This document shows positions 34,960 through 43,036 of a DNA stretch of 58,454 bases, one piece after another. Made by a program: the position numbers and the translations under genes. Origin of the DNA: Streptomyces sp. NRRL F-5123 (GTDB lineage: Bacteria > Actinomycetota > Actinomycetes > Streptomycetales > Streptomycetaceae); assembly GCF_000721495.1 (NCBI RefSeq), contig NZ_JOHY01000046.1:1-58454 (forward strand), written 5' to 3'. Position 1 is the stretch's first letter; the number at the start of each line of letters is the position of its first letter. A model generated the notes under the pieces. The model made no database searches. It was not told where the DNA came from and saw only the letters and a list, made by a program, of their open reading frames with translations.

Positions 34960-35973
34960 GTGACCAGCCCCACCCCGCGGTGGCTCCCCTGGCGGCAGGC
35001 GATGGCCCGGGCCCTGTACGGCCCGGACGGCTTTTTCGTCCGCGAACGCCCCGCCGCGCACTTCCGCACGTCCGTGCACGTCTCGCCGCTCTACGCGCGG
35101 GCCGTCGCGGAACTCCTGTGCCGGGTGGACGCGGCCCTCGGCCGCCCCGCGGAACTGACCTTCACGGACATGGCGGCGGGTGGGGGCGAGCTGTGCGAAG
35201 GCGTCCTCGGGGCCTTGCCGCCCGAGGTAGCCGGGCGTGTGCGGGCGTACGCGGTCGAGCTGGCCCCGCGCCCCGCCGGGCTCTCCCCCCGGGTGACCTG
35301 GACCGCGGAGCCGCCACGGGGCGGGCGGGGGCTGCTCTTCGCGAACGAGTGGCTCGACAACGTGCCGCTGGACGTCGCGGAGGTGGACGAGTCGGGCGCC
35401 GTCCGCTACGTCGAGGTCCGCGTCACGGACGGGGCCGAGCGCCTGGGCGCGGAGGTGGGCGGTGCCGATGCGGAGTGGCTGCGCCGCTGGTGGCCTTCCT
35501 GCGCGCCGGGCGCGCGGGCCGAGATCGGGGTACCGCGGGACGGGGCGTGGGCGGCGGCCGCCGGGAGCCTTTCCGCCGGGCTCGCCGTCGCGGTGGACTA
35601 CGCCCACATGCGCGACGCCCGCCCGCCGTACGGGACCCTCACCGGCTACCGGGCCGGCCGCCAGGTCCCGCCCGTCCCCGACGCCTCGTGCGACCTCACC
35701 GCGCACGTCGCCGCGGACTCCCTGCCGGGTGCGGTGCACGCCCCGCAGCGGGTGGCCCTCGCCGCTCTCGGCGTGACGGGGGCGCGTCCGCCGCTCTCCC
35801 TCGCCTCGACCGACCCCGCGGCCTACGTCCGCGCGCTCGCCGCCGCGGGCGAGGCGTCGTCCCTCACGTCCCCGGAGGGGCTCGGGGCTTTCACGTGGTC
35901 CGTGACGCCCCTGACCGCCGCGTGCGAAGAGCTGGCGGCGGGGTTGGGCGCGGCGCCCTGCGGCTTGGGGTGA
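34960..35973 (+). CDS. MidA/NDUFAF7-like SAM-dependent methyltransferase
   Basis: 337 residues from GTG 34960. Signature of the MidA/NDUFAF7 (DUF185) family: [39 protein letters not shown], the SAM loop [14 protein letters not shown], and [18 protein letters not shown], with AVDYAHM and [12 protein letters not shown] later. The mitochondrial homologue dimethylates an arginine of NDUFS2, the NuoD counterpart. An orphan NuoD-like gene follows 2 kb downstream on the same strand, so the same chemistry is a real possibility here. Confidence 0.8.
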   Translation: MTSPTPRWLPWRQAMARALYGPDGFFVRERPAAHFRTSVHVSPLYARAVAELLCRVDAALGRPAELTFTDMAAGGGELCEGVLGALPPEVAGRVRAYAVELAPRPAGLSPRVTWTAEPPRGGRGLLFANEWLDNVPLDVAEVDESGAVRYVEVRVTDGAERLGAEVGGADAEWLRRWWPSCAPGARAEIGVPRDGAWAAAAGSLSAGLAVAVDYAHMRDARPPYGTLTGYRAGRQVPPVPDASCDLTAHVAADSLPGAVHAPQRVALAALGVTGARPPLSLASTDPAAYVRALAAAGEASSLTSPEGLGAFTWSVTPLTAACEELAAGLGAAPCGLG

Positions 35974-36454
35974 TCCGCGCGATCTCCTCTTGGTGGGTGG
36001 TTGCTCGCGCCCGCGCGGCGCCAGCCGCACATCGGATGCAGCCCCGCGCCCCTGTTGTTGCCCGGCGGGGCATCGCGCTGTCCGTGCGGTGTGGGGTCGG
36101 GTGCCACTCCGGGGGTACCTCCTCGGAATGCGCGTTCACCCTCATCCGTATGCGGTAGGGGCTGGGAAGCGCATTCCTGCGGGGGCACCCCCGGATCGTC
36201 CCCCTCCCGACGTCTCGTCGGCGGCCACCTGCCGGTGGGGGTGAGCGTGCGAGGGACTGCGGTTCGCCCCCGACCGCGAATGCGCCCCGCAGGGGGACAG
36301 AAAGCCGACGTCCCACCCGCACGGGTGGTGGGGGGTGGGAAACACCCGCGCCGCAGGCGCGGGCCCCCCGCCGACGGAAGGCGACTGCCTCCGTTGAGGC
36401 AGCTCTCAGCGAAATGAAGGGGTGGGCCCGCAAGGGAGGGGGAGGGTGGGGGGC
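35974..36454. repeat. Intact copy A of the ~400-bp intergenic repeat (forward)
   Basis: The element covers about 35993-36372. Order: GTTGCTCGCGCC, a G/C stretch, GCCCGGCGGGGCATCGCG, CCACTCCGGGGGTACCTCC, a hairpin (arms 36108-36133 and 36169-36195, loop 36134-36168), GATCGTCCCCCTCCCGACG, CTGCGGTTCGCCCCCGACCG, GGGGGACAGAAAGCCGACGT and finally CGCCGCAGGCGCGGG. Copies B and C are the same in reverse orientation and D is forward. The leader of the epimerase gene (GGAGGGTGGGGGGC) closes the gap. Confidence 0.88.
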
Positions 36455-37438
36455 ATGGCGAAGAGGACGATGTTGATGTTGGGCGGGACGGGGTTCGTCG
36501 GGCGGGCTATGGCCGAGGAGGCGATTGCGCGGGGGTGGGAGGTGACTCTGTTCAACCGGGGGAAGCGGGCCGTGCCGGAAGGGGTGGCGCGGGTGGTGGC
36601 CGGGGAGCGGGAAGGGGACCTCGCCGGGATCACGGGCGGGGAGTGGGACGTGGTGGTGGACACGTGGTCCGGGGCGCCCGGAGTGGTGGGCCGGTCCGCG
36701 GAAGCGCTCAAGGGGAGGGTGGGGCGGTACGCGTACGTGTCGAGCCGCTCCGTCTACGCGTACCCGCCGCCGGAGGGTGGCACGGAGGAGGCCCCGCTCG
36801 TGGAGGGCGGGGACGGTGACTACGCCCAGGTCAAGCGGGGGGCCGAGATGGCGCTGGAGGAGGTCTTCGGGGACGCGGCCCTGCTCCTCCGGGCGGGGCT
36901 GATCCTCGGGCCGTACGAGGACATCGGCCGGCTCCCGTGGTGGCTGAACCGCGTCGCGCGCGGCGGCCGCGTCCTGGCTCCGGGGCCGCGCGACCTGCCG
37001 CTCCAGTACGTGGACGTACGCGATCTCGCCGCCTGGACGCTGGACGCCCTCGCCGCCGGGCTCGGCGGACCGTACGACGTCGTGAGCGAGCCCGGCCACA
37101 CCACGACGGGCTCCTTCCTCGCCGCGTGCGCCGCGGCGACGGGCGGCGCCGCCGAATTCGTCTGGGCCGACCCCGACGCCATCCTGGCCGCGGGCATCCA
37201 GCCCTGGACGGACCTCCCCCTCTGGCTCCCGCCGGGCCCCGAGCACGCCGGCATGCACGGCGCCAACCCCGCCAAGGCCCTCCGGGCCGGGTTGCGCTGC
37301 CGTGACGTCACGGCGACCGTCGCCGACACCTGGTCCTGGCTCCAGTCCATCGGCGGCAAGGCCCCCCACCGCCCCGACCGCCCCCCGGTCGGCCTCCCCC
37401 CGCAAACCGAGGCCCGCCTCCTCCTCACCCTCCCCTGA
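36455..37438 (+). CDS. NAD-dependent epimerase/dehydratase (extended SDR-like)
   Basis: 327 residues from ATG 36455, behind a G-rich RBS. N-terminal dinucleotide motif MLMLGGTGFVGRAMAEEA, then VVVDTWSGAPGVV and YAYVSSRSVYAYPPPEGG with the serine and tyrosine region; the lysine follows in DYAQVKRGAEMALE (YxxxK as YAQVK). A substrate-side region LPWWLNRVARGGRVLAPG and LQYVDVRDLAAW is typical of the NAD-binding reductase-type SDRs. Substrate unknown. It is flanked on both sides by copies of the intergenic repeat in opposite orientation. Confidence 0.85.
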   Translation: MAKRTMLMLGGTGFVGRAMAEEAIARGWEVTLFNRGKRAVPEGVARVVAGEREGDLAGITGGEWDVVVDTWSGAPGVVGRSAEALKGRVGRYAYVSSRSVYAYPPPEGGTEEAPLVEGGDGDYAQVKRGAEMALEEVFGDAALLLRAGLILGPYEDIGRLPWWLNRVARGGRVLAPGPRDLPLQYVDVRDLAAWTLDALAAGLGGPYDVVSEPGHTTTGSFLAACAAATGGAAEFVWADPDAILAAGIQPWTDLPLWLPPGPEHAGMHGANPAKALRAGLRCRDVTATVADTWSWLQSIGGKAPHRPDRPPVGLPPQTEARLLLTLP

Positions 37439-37910
37439 CCACCCCCACCACCCGTGCGAGTGGGACGTTGGCTGACGGCCACCTGTGGGGGGTGACGCGC
37501 CATCGGGGGCGAACCGCTATCGGGGTGTCCGCGCCTGGCGGCGCGGGGGCGGGTGGGACGTCGGCTTTCTGTCCACCTGCGGGGCGCATTCGCCGCCGGG
37601 GGCGAACCGCAGTCCCTCGCACACTCACCCCCACCGGCGGGCAGCCGCCAACGCAACGTCGGGAGGGGGACGATCCGGGGGTGCCCCCGCAGGAATGCGC
37701 ACCGACTCCCCGCCACGCTCGGGGAGAGGCCAGACGCGCATTCCGAGGAGGTACCCCCGGAGTGGCCCCCGACCCCACCCACCGCACGGACAGCGCGATG
37801 CCCCGCCGGGCAACAACAGGGGCGCGGGGCTGCATCTGATGTGCGGCTGGCGCCGCGCGGGCGCGAGCAACCATCCACCGACGGCAAGGTCGCGAAAACC
37901 ACCGCAAGCC
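37439..37910. repeat. Copy B of the ~400-bp intergenic repeat (reverse)
   Basis: From about 37441 to 37910 the element of copy A runs in reverse. The hairpin loop is different: between GCGCATTCC arms it reads ACCGACTCCCCGCCACGCTC and onward. The left part is partly duplicated: the segment TGGGACGT(C/T)GGCT ... GGGGGCGAACCGC occurs twice about 100 bp apart. Open frames through it are spurious. Confidence 0.85.
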
Positions 37911-38000
37911 CCGCCCCGGTGCGGGGACCCGCGGCCCGACCATCCCGCCCCGGTGCGGGGACCCGCGGCCCGACCACTCCGCGCCTGAGAGGATGGCCTC
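37911..38000. repeat. 34-bp direct repeat, two copies, before the NuoD-like gene
   Basis: CGGTGCGGGGACCCGCGG begins at 37917 and again at 37951, each followed by CCCGACCA. Each unit holds a G/C palindrome (CGCGGG...CCCGCG type), and the array ends 17 bp before the start codon, so it must lie in the leader. Confidence 0.75.
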
Positions 38001-39143
38001 ATGACGGAGACCACCATCGGCATCGGCGGCGCAGCCGAAAGCACGGACATGGTGCTGAACATCGGCCCCCAGCACCCCTCCACCCACGGAGTGCTCCGTC
38101 TGCGGCTCGCCCTCGACGGCGAGCGGATCCGTTCCGCCGAGCCGATCATCGGCTACATGCACCGCGGCGCGGAAAAGCTGTTCGAGGCCCGGGACTACCG
38201 GCAGATCATCATGCTGGCCAACCGCCACGACTGGCTGTCCGCGTTCTCGAACGAGCTGGGCGTCGTGCTCGCGGTGGAGCGGATGCTCGGCATGGAAGTG
38301 CCGGAGCGCGCGGTCTGGACGCGCACCCTGCTCGCGGAGCTGAACCGCGTGCTGAACCACCTGATGTTCCTCGGGTCGTATCCGCTGGAGCTGGGCGGGA
38401 TCACGCCGATCTTCTACGCGTTCACGGAGCGCGAGGAGTTGCAGCACGTGATGGAGGAGGTCTCCGGGGGGCGGATGCACTACATGTTCAACCGGGTCGG
38501 CGGGCTGAAGGAGGACCTGCCGAACGGCTGGACGGGGCGGGCGCGGGCGGCGGTCGCGGGGGTGCGGTCGCGGATGGGGCGGATCGACGACCTGGTGCTC
38601 GGCAACGAGATCTTCCGCGGGCGGACCCGCGGGATCGGCGTGCTGTCCCCGCAGGACGTGCACGGCTTCGGGGTGAGCGGGCCGATCGCGCGGGCGAGCG
38701 GCGTGGACTTCGACCTGCGGCGCGACGAACCGTACCTGGCGTACGGGGAGCTGGCGGACACCCTGCGCGTCGTGACGCGCGAGGAGGGCGACTGCCTGGC
38801 GCGTTTCGAGGTGCTGCTGGAGCAGACGCACGTGGCGCTGGACCTGGCGGACGCGTGCCTGGACCGGCTGGCGGAGCTGCCGCCGGGGCCGGTGAACCAG
38901 CGGCTGCCGAAGGTGCTGAAGGCCCCGGAGGGCCACACGTACGCCTGGACGGAGAATCCGCTCGGGCTCAACGGCTACTACCTGGTGTCGAAGGGCGAGA
39001 AGACGCCGCACCGGCTGAAGCTGCGCTCGGCGTCGTTCAACAACATCCAGGCGCTGACCGTGCTGCTGCCCGGCACGCTGGTGGCCGACATGGTCGCGAT
39101 CCTCGGCTCGATGTTCTTCGTGGTCGGCGACATCGACAAGTAG
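38001..39143 (+). CDS. Orphan NADH-quinone oxidoreductase subunit D-like protein
   Basis: 380 residues, about 60 shorter than typical operon-encoded NuoD. Core motifs: [18 protein letters not shown] (quinone site), [28 protein letters not shown], and the C-terminal [21 protein letters not shown] with FNNIQAL. The end reads [14 protein letters not shown] where standard NuoD has a GSLDPVLGEVDR-like motif, so the conserved Asp is lost. No other nuo gene is adjacent. It may replace NuoD in an alternative complex or be a regulatory or assembly paralogue. The HRG arginine targeted by NDUFAF7 in mitochondria is present. Confidence 0.85.
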   Translation: MTETTIGIGGAAESTDMVLNIGPQHPSTHGVLRLRLALDGERIRSAEPIIGYMHRGAEKLFEARDYRQIIMLANRHDWLSAFSNELGVVLAVERMLGMEVPERAVWTRTLLAELNRVLNHLMFLGSYPLELGGITPIFYAFTEREELQHVMEEVSGGRMHYMFNRVGGLKEDLPNGWTGRARAAVAGVRSRMGRIDDLVLGNEIFRGRTRGIGVLSPQDVHGFGVSGPIARASGVDFDLRRDEPYLAYGELADTLRVVTREEGDCLARFEVLLEQTHVALDLADACLDRLAELPPGPVNQRLPKVLKAPEGHTYAWTENPLGLNGYYLVSKGEKTPHRLKLRSASFNNIQALTVLLPGTLVADMVAILGSMFFVVGDIDK

Positions 39144-39211
39144 TCCGCCGTCCTGTCACATCCGCCGCCCGCCGGGAGTCAGAGCGGCAGGGTAAGCGAC
39201 GGAGGAACGTG

Positions 39212-40051
39212 ATGGGCGACGAACTGCTGGCCGAGCGCTTCGAGGCGCACCGGGGGCATCTGCGCGCGGTGGCCTACCGCATGCTGGGCTCCACCGCGGA
39301 GGCGGAGGACGCGGTGCAGGAGGCGTGGCTGCGGCTGAGCCGCGCCGGTGACGCGGGGGTGGGCAACCTCGGCGGGTGGCTCACGACGGTCGTGGGGCGG
39401 GTGTGCCTGGACATGCTGCGGTCCCGGCGGCGGCGCGGGGAGGAGCCGCTGAGCGAGGTCGAGCAGGCGCCGGGTGCCCCCGACCCGGAGCAGGACGCGC
39501 TGCTCGCCGACTCCGTCGGGCTCGCGCTGCTGGTCGTGCTGGAGACGCTGGAGCCGGCGGAGCGGCTGGCGTTCGTGCTGCACGACATGTTCGCGGTGCC
39601 GTTCGACGAGATCGCGCCGATCGTGGACCGTACGCCGGCGGCCGCCCGCCAGCTGGCCTCGCGCGCCCGGCGGCGCGTCCAGGGCGCCCCGCTGTCCCCG
39701 CCCGAGCCCGATCTCACACTCCAGCGGCAGGTCGTGGGGGCCTTCCTCGCGGCGGCCCGGCTGGGCGACTTCGAGGCCCTGGTCGCCGTCCTGGACCCGG
39801 ACGTCGTCTCCCGCTCCGACATCCCCGGCGTCCCCGTCCGCCACGGAGCCCACGAGGTCGCCCGCGGCGCCCGGCTCTCCGCGACACTGACCGGCGAGTC
39901 CGCGCTCGCCCTGGTCGACGGCAGGGTCGCCATCGTCTACGGCCGGGGCACCCCCGACTACCGCGTACTCACCTTCAAGGTGGCGGGCACCCGTATCCGC
40001 GAGATCGACGTCCACCTGTCCCCGACGATGGAGGTCCACCCGCTCCCGTAG
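39212..40051 (+). CDS. ECF-type sigma factor with C-terminal SnoaL-like domain
   Basis: 279 residues from ATG 39212, with GGAGG six bases upstream. Region 2 (FEAHRGHLRAVAYRMLGSTA, EAEDAVQEAWLRLSR, WLTTVVGRVCLDMLRSRRRR) and region 4 (ERLAFVLHDMFAVPFDEIAPIVDRTPAAARQLASRARRRV, quoted in parts: FVLHDMFAVPFDEIAPIV and TPAAARQLASRARR) are clear. From about 170 an NTF2/SnoaL-like domain (QRQVVGAFLAAARLGDFEAL) replaces an anti-sigma, as in ECF41/SigJ-type factors, where it tunes activity. No anti-sigma gene is adjacent. Target promoters unknown. Confidence 0.88.
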   Translation: MGDELLAERFEAHRGHLRAVAYRMLGSTAEAEDAVQEAWLRLSRAGDAGVGNLGGWLTTVVGRVCLDMLRSRRRRGEEPLSEVEQAPGAPDPEQDALLADSVGLALLVVLETLEPAERLAFVLHDMFAVPFDEIAPIVDRTPAAARQLASRARRRVQGAPLSPPEPDLTLQRQVVGAFLAAARLGDFEALVAVLDPDVVSRSDIPGVPVRHGAHEVARGARLSATLTGESALALVDGRVAIVYGRGTPDYRVLTFKVAGTRIREIDVHLSPTMEVHPLP

Positions 40052-40055
40052 CGGC

Positions 40056-41000
40056 TTACGCCTGGGCCCGCAGGCCCGACATGTCGAGCTGCTCGGTGTC
40101 GTCGTGGGCCGTGAGGTCGATGACCTCGGACGCCTCCGCGGCCTGCACGTGCTCGGCGGCGGCGGGCGGGGCGGCGGCGGGCGGCAGCGCGGGGCCCGCG
40201 GCGGGCGCGGCCGGAAGCTCCTTCTGGGTGCCGAAGAAGTCGAAGCCCCCGACGGCCCGCCCGGCGGGATACGTGCCGGACTGCGCGTAGGGGAGCACCG
40301 CGGCCGCCGCGGGGACGAGGCGGGTCTCCCGGGGGGCGAGGCCCGCGCGGGCGTGGGCCTCGGCGGTGTGGCGGCCCTCGGGCTCCTCGGGGGCGGCGGC
40401 CTCGCGGCGGCGGGCCGCGTCGACGGTGGCCTGGGCCTGCTGGCGGGCGGCGTTGCGGGACAGCTCCCGCAGGGCCTGCTCGGCCTTGAGGAAGGCCGCG
40501 GGGCCGACGGGCGAGCCGCCCGGCAGGGCGAGCTGCTGCTGTGGGACGTCGCCGACCCGCAGCTCGCGGATCTTCTCCAGCGTTCGCGCCCGCTCGGCCT
40601 CGGCGGTGGCGTACCGCCGCAGCAGGTCGGCGTGCTCGGTGCGGAGCCTGGCCAGTTCGCCGCGCTTGCCGCGGAGCTTCTTCTCCAGGCGGGCGCGGAT
40701 GTCCCGCGACTCCTCCAGGTCCGACTCCAGCTCGGCGACCCGCTCCTCGGTCCGCCACTCCTCGCGGACGCGGCCGGCTTCGAGGTCGGCGACCTTGCGC
40801 CCGGCGGCGCGGTCCCACGTGCGGGCGAGCGCAGCTCCCGCTATGGCGGTGAGCGCGGTCGCGGCGGTGATGACCCGTATCACGCCGGAATCCGCGACGA
40901 CGAACGACGCGGCGGTGAGGACGGCCGCCGTGCCGCCGACGGTGAGCGGCGGCAGCATGCGGTGCAGGGGCTGGGAATGGCGGTGACGTCCACGGGGCAT
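40056..41000 (-). CDS. Membrane protein with long coiled coil, hypothetical
   Basis: 314 residues from ATG 41000. Basic N-terminus (MPRGRHRHSQPLHRM), two closely spaced hydrophobic segments (about 15-34 and 37-57), then a long charged helix from 65 to 165 with heptad character (VAELESDLEESRDIRARLEK, KLRGKRGELARLRTEHADLL). The C-terminal part is Ala/Pro-rich and ends VIDLTAHDDTEQLDMSGL. No known domain. It is conserved in type in streptomycetes. No Shine-Dalgarno sequence is evident before ATG 41000, and longer frames (from 41099) look non-coding. It is convergent with the sigma factor (4-bp gap). Confidence 0.7.
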   Translation of the reverse strand: MPRGRHRHSQPLHRMLPPLTVGGTAAVLTAASFVVADSGVIRVITAATALTAIAGAALARTWDRAAGRKVADLEAGRVREEWRTEERVAELESDLEESRDIRARLEKKLRGKRGELARLRTEHADLLRRYATAEAERARTLEKIRELRVGDVPQQQLALPGGSPVGPAAFLKAEQALRELSRNAARQQAQATVDAARRREAAAPEEPEGRHTAEAHARAGLAPRETRLVPAAAAVLPYAQSGTYPAGRAVGGFDFFGTQKELPAAPAAGPALPPAAAPPAAAEHVQAAEASEVIDLTAHDDTEQLDMSGLRAQA

Positions 41001-41185
41001 GGCCAGAAATTTAGCGTGCGCGGGCGGCCCGTGGGGCAGCGGGTCACACTTTTTCTGTGCGATTGCGGGATGGAATTGCCGTGCGAATACGACGGGCATT
41101 CACCGTGGTCCGTTTCATCCCTTTTGCGGCATGACCGGTGTCATGGTGAATGCCCGTCCGCACCTCACAACCCCTTCACCTCGAC
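41001..41185. repeat. AT-richer gap with a 14-bp perfect inverted repeat
   Basis: GACGGGCATTCACC (41091-41104) and its complement (41145-41158) enclose 40 bases. The region also has a TTTTT run (about 41050-41054). It lies between the upstream end of the membrane protein gene and the truncated 3' end of the betaine-binding relic. Confidence 0.7.
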
Positions 41186-41700
41186 CTACTGATCGGCCAC
41201 TTCCCCGGTCTTGTGCCGCCGGGCGTCCTTCAGCCCGGGTACGCAGTAGGGGCGGTCGGGGCATTCGTCGCCCGCCGCCAATCCGATCTTGAGCTTGGCG
41301 GCACCAAGATCGGAAAGGGTCTTGAGGTGGTGCTGCCCGGCGAACTCCCGGCTGACGGCAAAGGCATTCCGGTCGACCGCCTTGCCGGCCGACAGCACCT
41401 TCAGGCCGCGCGGTTCGGCGATCTCGCCGAGCGCCGTCACGGTGGCGGTGACGTCACTGGAGGCGACCGGTCCGGCGTGCTGCCCATTGACCTTGGTGTT
41501 GAGGAACTCCGCGAGTGTCGCGGCATATTCCGGGACGACGTCGATCTGGCCCTTCTCCAGGGCCGGTTCGTACAGCTCGCGGTCGGCGAGGGTCTTCACC
41601 GGGGTGTGGAATCCGGCATTGGACATCGCTTTGGCGTACAACTCGGCGAGGATCGCGCTCTCGGTGGAGCCCGCCGAGCCGATCATCAGGCCGGTGCTCG
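41186..41700 (-). pseudogene. Truncated glycine-betaine/choline ABC substrate-binding protein
   Basis: The frame reads TGLMIGSAGSTESAILAEL, VKTLADRELYEPALEKGQID, VVPEYAATLAEFLNTKVNG and CPDRPYCVPGLKDARRH: the OpuCC/ProX type protein. Its first codons with a signal peptide and lipobox are missing; upstream the frame runs into antisense sequence of the ATPase relic. It stops right after the CPxRPYC.PGL motif, where intact relatives continue for about 100 residues. So both ends are lost. No start codon with an RBS can be placed. Confidence 0.75.
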
Positions 41701-41769
41701 CGGCGCCGGCGGCAGCCGGGGTCGCGGACCACACCCGCGGCATGCGCGCCCAGGTCCCGCTCGGCGCGC

Positions 41770-41910
41770 CCCTCAAGCAGGCGCCGAGCACGTACTCCAG
41801 CACGACGCCGACTGGGTCGCCGTAGTCGACGGCGACCACTTCACGGGTGTCCTCACCCCCACCGGCCTCCACGAGGCCCTGCACCGCTCCGTCCGCGAGG
41901 GCGCCCGATG
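41770..41910 (+). pseudogene. Relic of the betaine ABC transporter ATPase (CBS domain)
   Basis: The forward translation HVLQHDADWVAVVDGDHFTG and VLTPTGLHEALHRSVREGA matches the C-terminal CBS domain of OpuCA-type ATPases. No ABC core precedes it. Placed back to back with the binding-protein relic, it fits a deletion that removed the 5' ends of two divergent genes. Confidence 0.6.
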
Positions 41911-41923
41911 GAGTCGGCGAACT

Positions 41924-41950
41924 GACCGTCAGCACAGCTGACGGTCAGGC
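41924..41950. repeat. Twin hairpin, copy 1
   Basis: Arms CTGACCGTCAG (41924-41934) and CTGACGGTCAG (41940-41950), loop CACAG. The second copy with identical arms is at 42018-42044. Confidence 0.85.
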
Positions 41951-42008
41951 CCCACCGCTCAGTCAGCCCGACCGCCAGGCGGCCCGGACCGCTCAACCGG
42001 CCCGACCG

Positions 42009-42464
42009 TCAAGCAGGCTGACCGTCAGGCGGGCTGACGGTCAGGTCCGCCACCGACGGCGACGGCCGGGTCGGCGTGCCGTCCGGGGGCGCCACCGGCA
42101 GACCCGCCGCGCGCCAGGCCTGGAAACCACCGGTCAGGTCCGTCACCGCCGCCAGGCCCAGGCCGCGCAGCGACGCCACCGCGAGGGTCGAGGCGTAGCC
42201 CTCGTTGCAGATCACCACCACCGGCAGCTCGTGCGACACGATCTCCGGCAGCCGGTGCGATCCCTCCGGGTCCAGGCGCCACTCCAGCTCGTTGCGCTCC
42301 ACGATCGCCGCGCCCGGGATCGTGCCGTCCCGGTCCCGCAGCGCCCCGTAACGGATGTCGACGAGCAGCGCGCCGCCCTCCGCCGCAGCCGCCGCCTCCG
42401 CCGGGCCCAGTCGGCGGTACGTCGCCCGCAGCGCGTCCAGGTGCGCGTCCAGCGAGGGCGCCAT
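42009..42464 (-). CDS. Rhodanese-like sulfurtransferase
   Basis: 151 residues from ATG 42464. Single rhodanese domain with active-site C86 in VVVICNEGYASTLA, plus LLVDIRYGALRDRDGTIPGA and LTGGFQAWRAAGLPV. Its ATG overlaps the stop of the cysteine dioxygenase gene (TGATG), so both are co-translated; sulfane sulfur from cysteine breakdown is the likely substrate. The last dozen residues (ADLTVSPPDGQPA) are encoded by hairpin copy 2 and do not look like the native end. Confidence 0.88.
   Translation of the reverse strand: MAPSLDAHLDALRATYRRLGPAEAAAAAEGGALLVDIRYGALRDRDGTIPGAAIVERNELEWRLDPEGSHRLPEIVSHELPVVVICNEGYASTLAVASLRGLGLAAVTDLTGGFQAWRAAGLPVAPPDGTPTRPSPSVADLTVSPPDGQPA
42018..42044. repeat. 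Twin hairpin, copy 2 (inside the rhodanese 3' end)
   Basis: Arms CTGACCGTCAG (42018-42028) and CTGACGGTCAG (42034-42044), loop GCGGG. Arms are identical to copy 1, 84 bp upstream; a degenerate related stretch (CAGCCCGACCGCCAGGC) lies between. Confidence 0.85.
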
Positions 42465-42979
42465 CACCACTCCTCGGGGCGCTCGACCAGCTCCAGCCGC
42501 AGGGTGCCGCCCTTGCGGCTGAAGCGGCGCATGAGCGGCAGCGGCGGGTAGTAGGCGTGCACGGACACCGCGTGCGTCCGCGGGGAGCGGTTCTCGACCT
42601 GGTGCACATGGTGCCGCCCGAACGCCCGCCCCTTGCCCTCCGGCAGGACGCGGCTGCGGTCGACTCCGTCGGCGAGTTCCAGCGCCCGCCAGCCCTCCGC
42701 GGGCAGCGGCACCGCGAGCGACAGCTCCGTCAGCTCGCCCGCCGCCGTGACGAAGGCGCCGTACGACCCGCCGTGGTCGTGCCAGCCGGTCTCGGCGCCC
42801 GGGGGCCACCCGATGAGCCAGGCCTCGGAGCCGGCCGGGCCTTCCAGACGCGCCCAGGTGCGGCCGTCCGGGTCGAGGGGGAGATCGCGTACGAGCGCGG
42901 TGTCGGCGGCCGTGCGCCGCGCGAAGTCCAGCAGTTCCGCGGCGGTGGGCGCGGTTGCCTTACGGCGTGAGGTGAGCAT
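42464..42979 (-). CDS. Cysteine dioxygenase, type I
   Basis: 171 residues, a cupin. Iron ligands lie in WHDHGGSYGAF (H67, H69) and HHVHQVEN (about H123-H126). WLIGWPPGAETG and VHAYYPPLPLMRRF are typical of bacterial CDO. It oxidises cysteine to cysteine sulfinate. It forms an operon with the rhodanese gene and is preceded by a leader peptide with two cysteines, consistent with control by cysteine supply. Confidence 0.9.
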   Translation of the reverse strand: MLTSRRKATAPTAAELLDFARRTAADTALVRDLPLDPDGRTWARLEGPAGSEAWLIGWPPGAETGWHDHGGSYGAFVTAAGELTELSLAVPLPAEGWRALELADGVDRSRVLPEGKGRAFGRHHVHQVENRSPRTHAVSVHAYYPPLPLMRRFSRKGGTLRLELVERPEEW

Positions 42980-43036
42980 GGGTATCCACCCGGGGGATGT
43001 GAAGGTTGACGGCGGGCCCGGAGGCGCGCTGAGCGC
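42980..43036 (-). promoter_or_regulatory. Hairpin between leader peptide and cysteine dioxygenase
   Basis: The palindromic GCGCGCTGAGCGCTCAGCGC run (about 43025-43044) covers the leader stop codon and lies about 50 bp before the CDO start. A ribosome held at the leader's Cys codons could change its folding. Confidence 0.5.

Noticed and set aside
37444..37839. Open frames of about 130 codons inside repeat copies B and C
   Set aside because: They lie wholly in the intergenic repeat, are not conserved between copies (frames shift), and lack RBS or protein-like composition.
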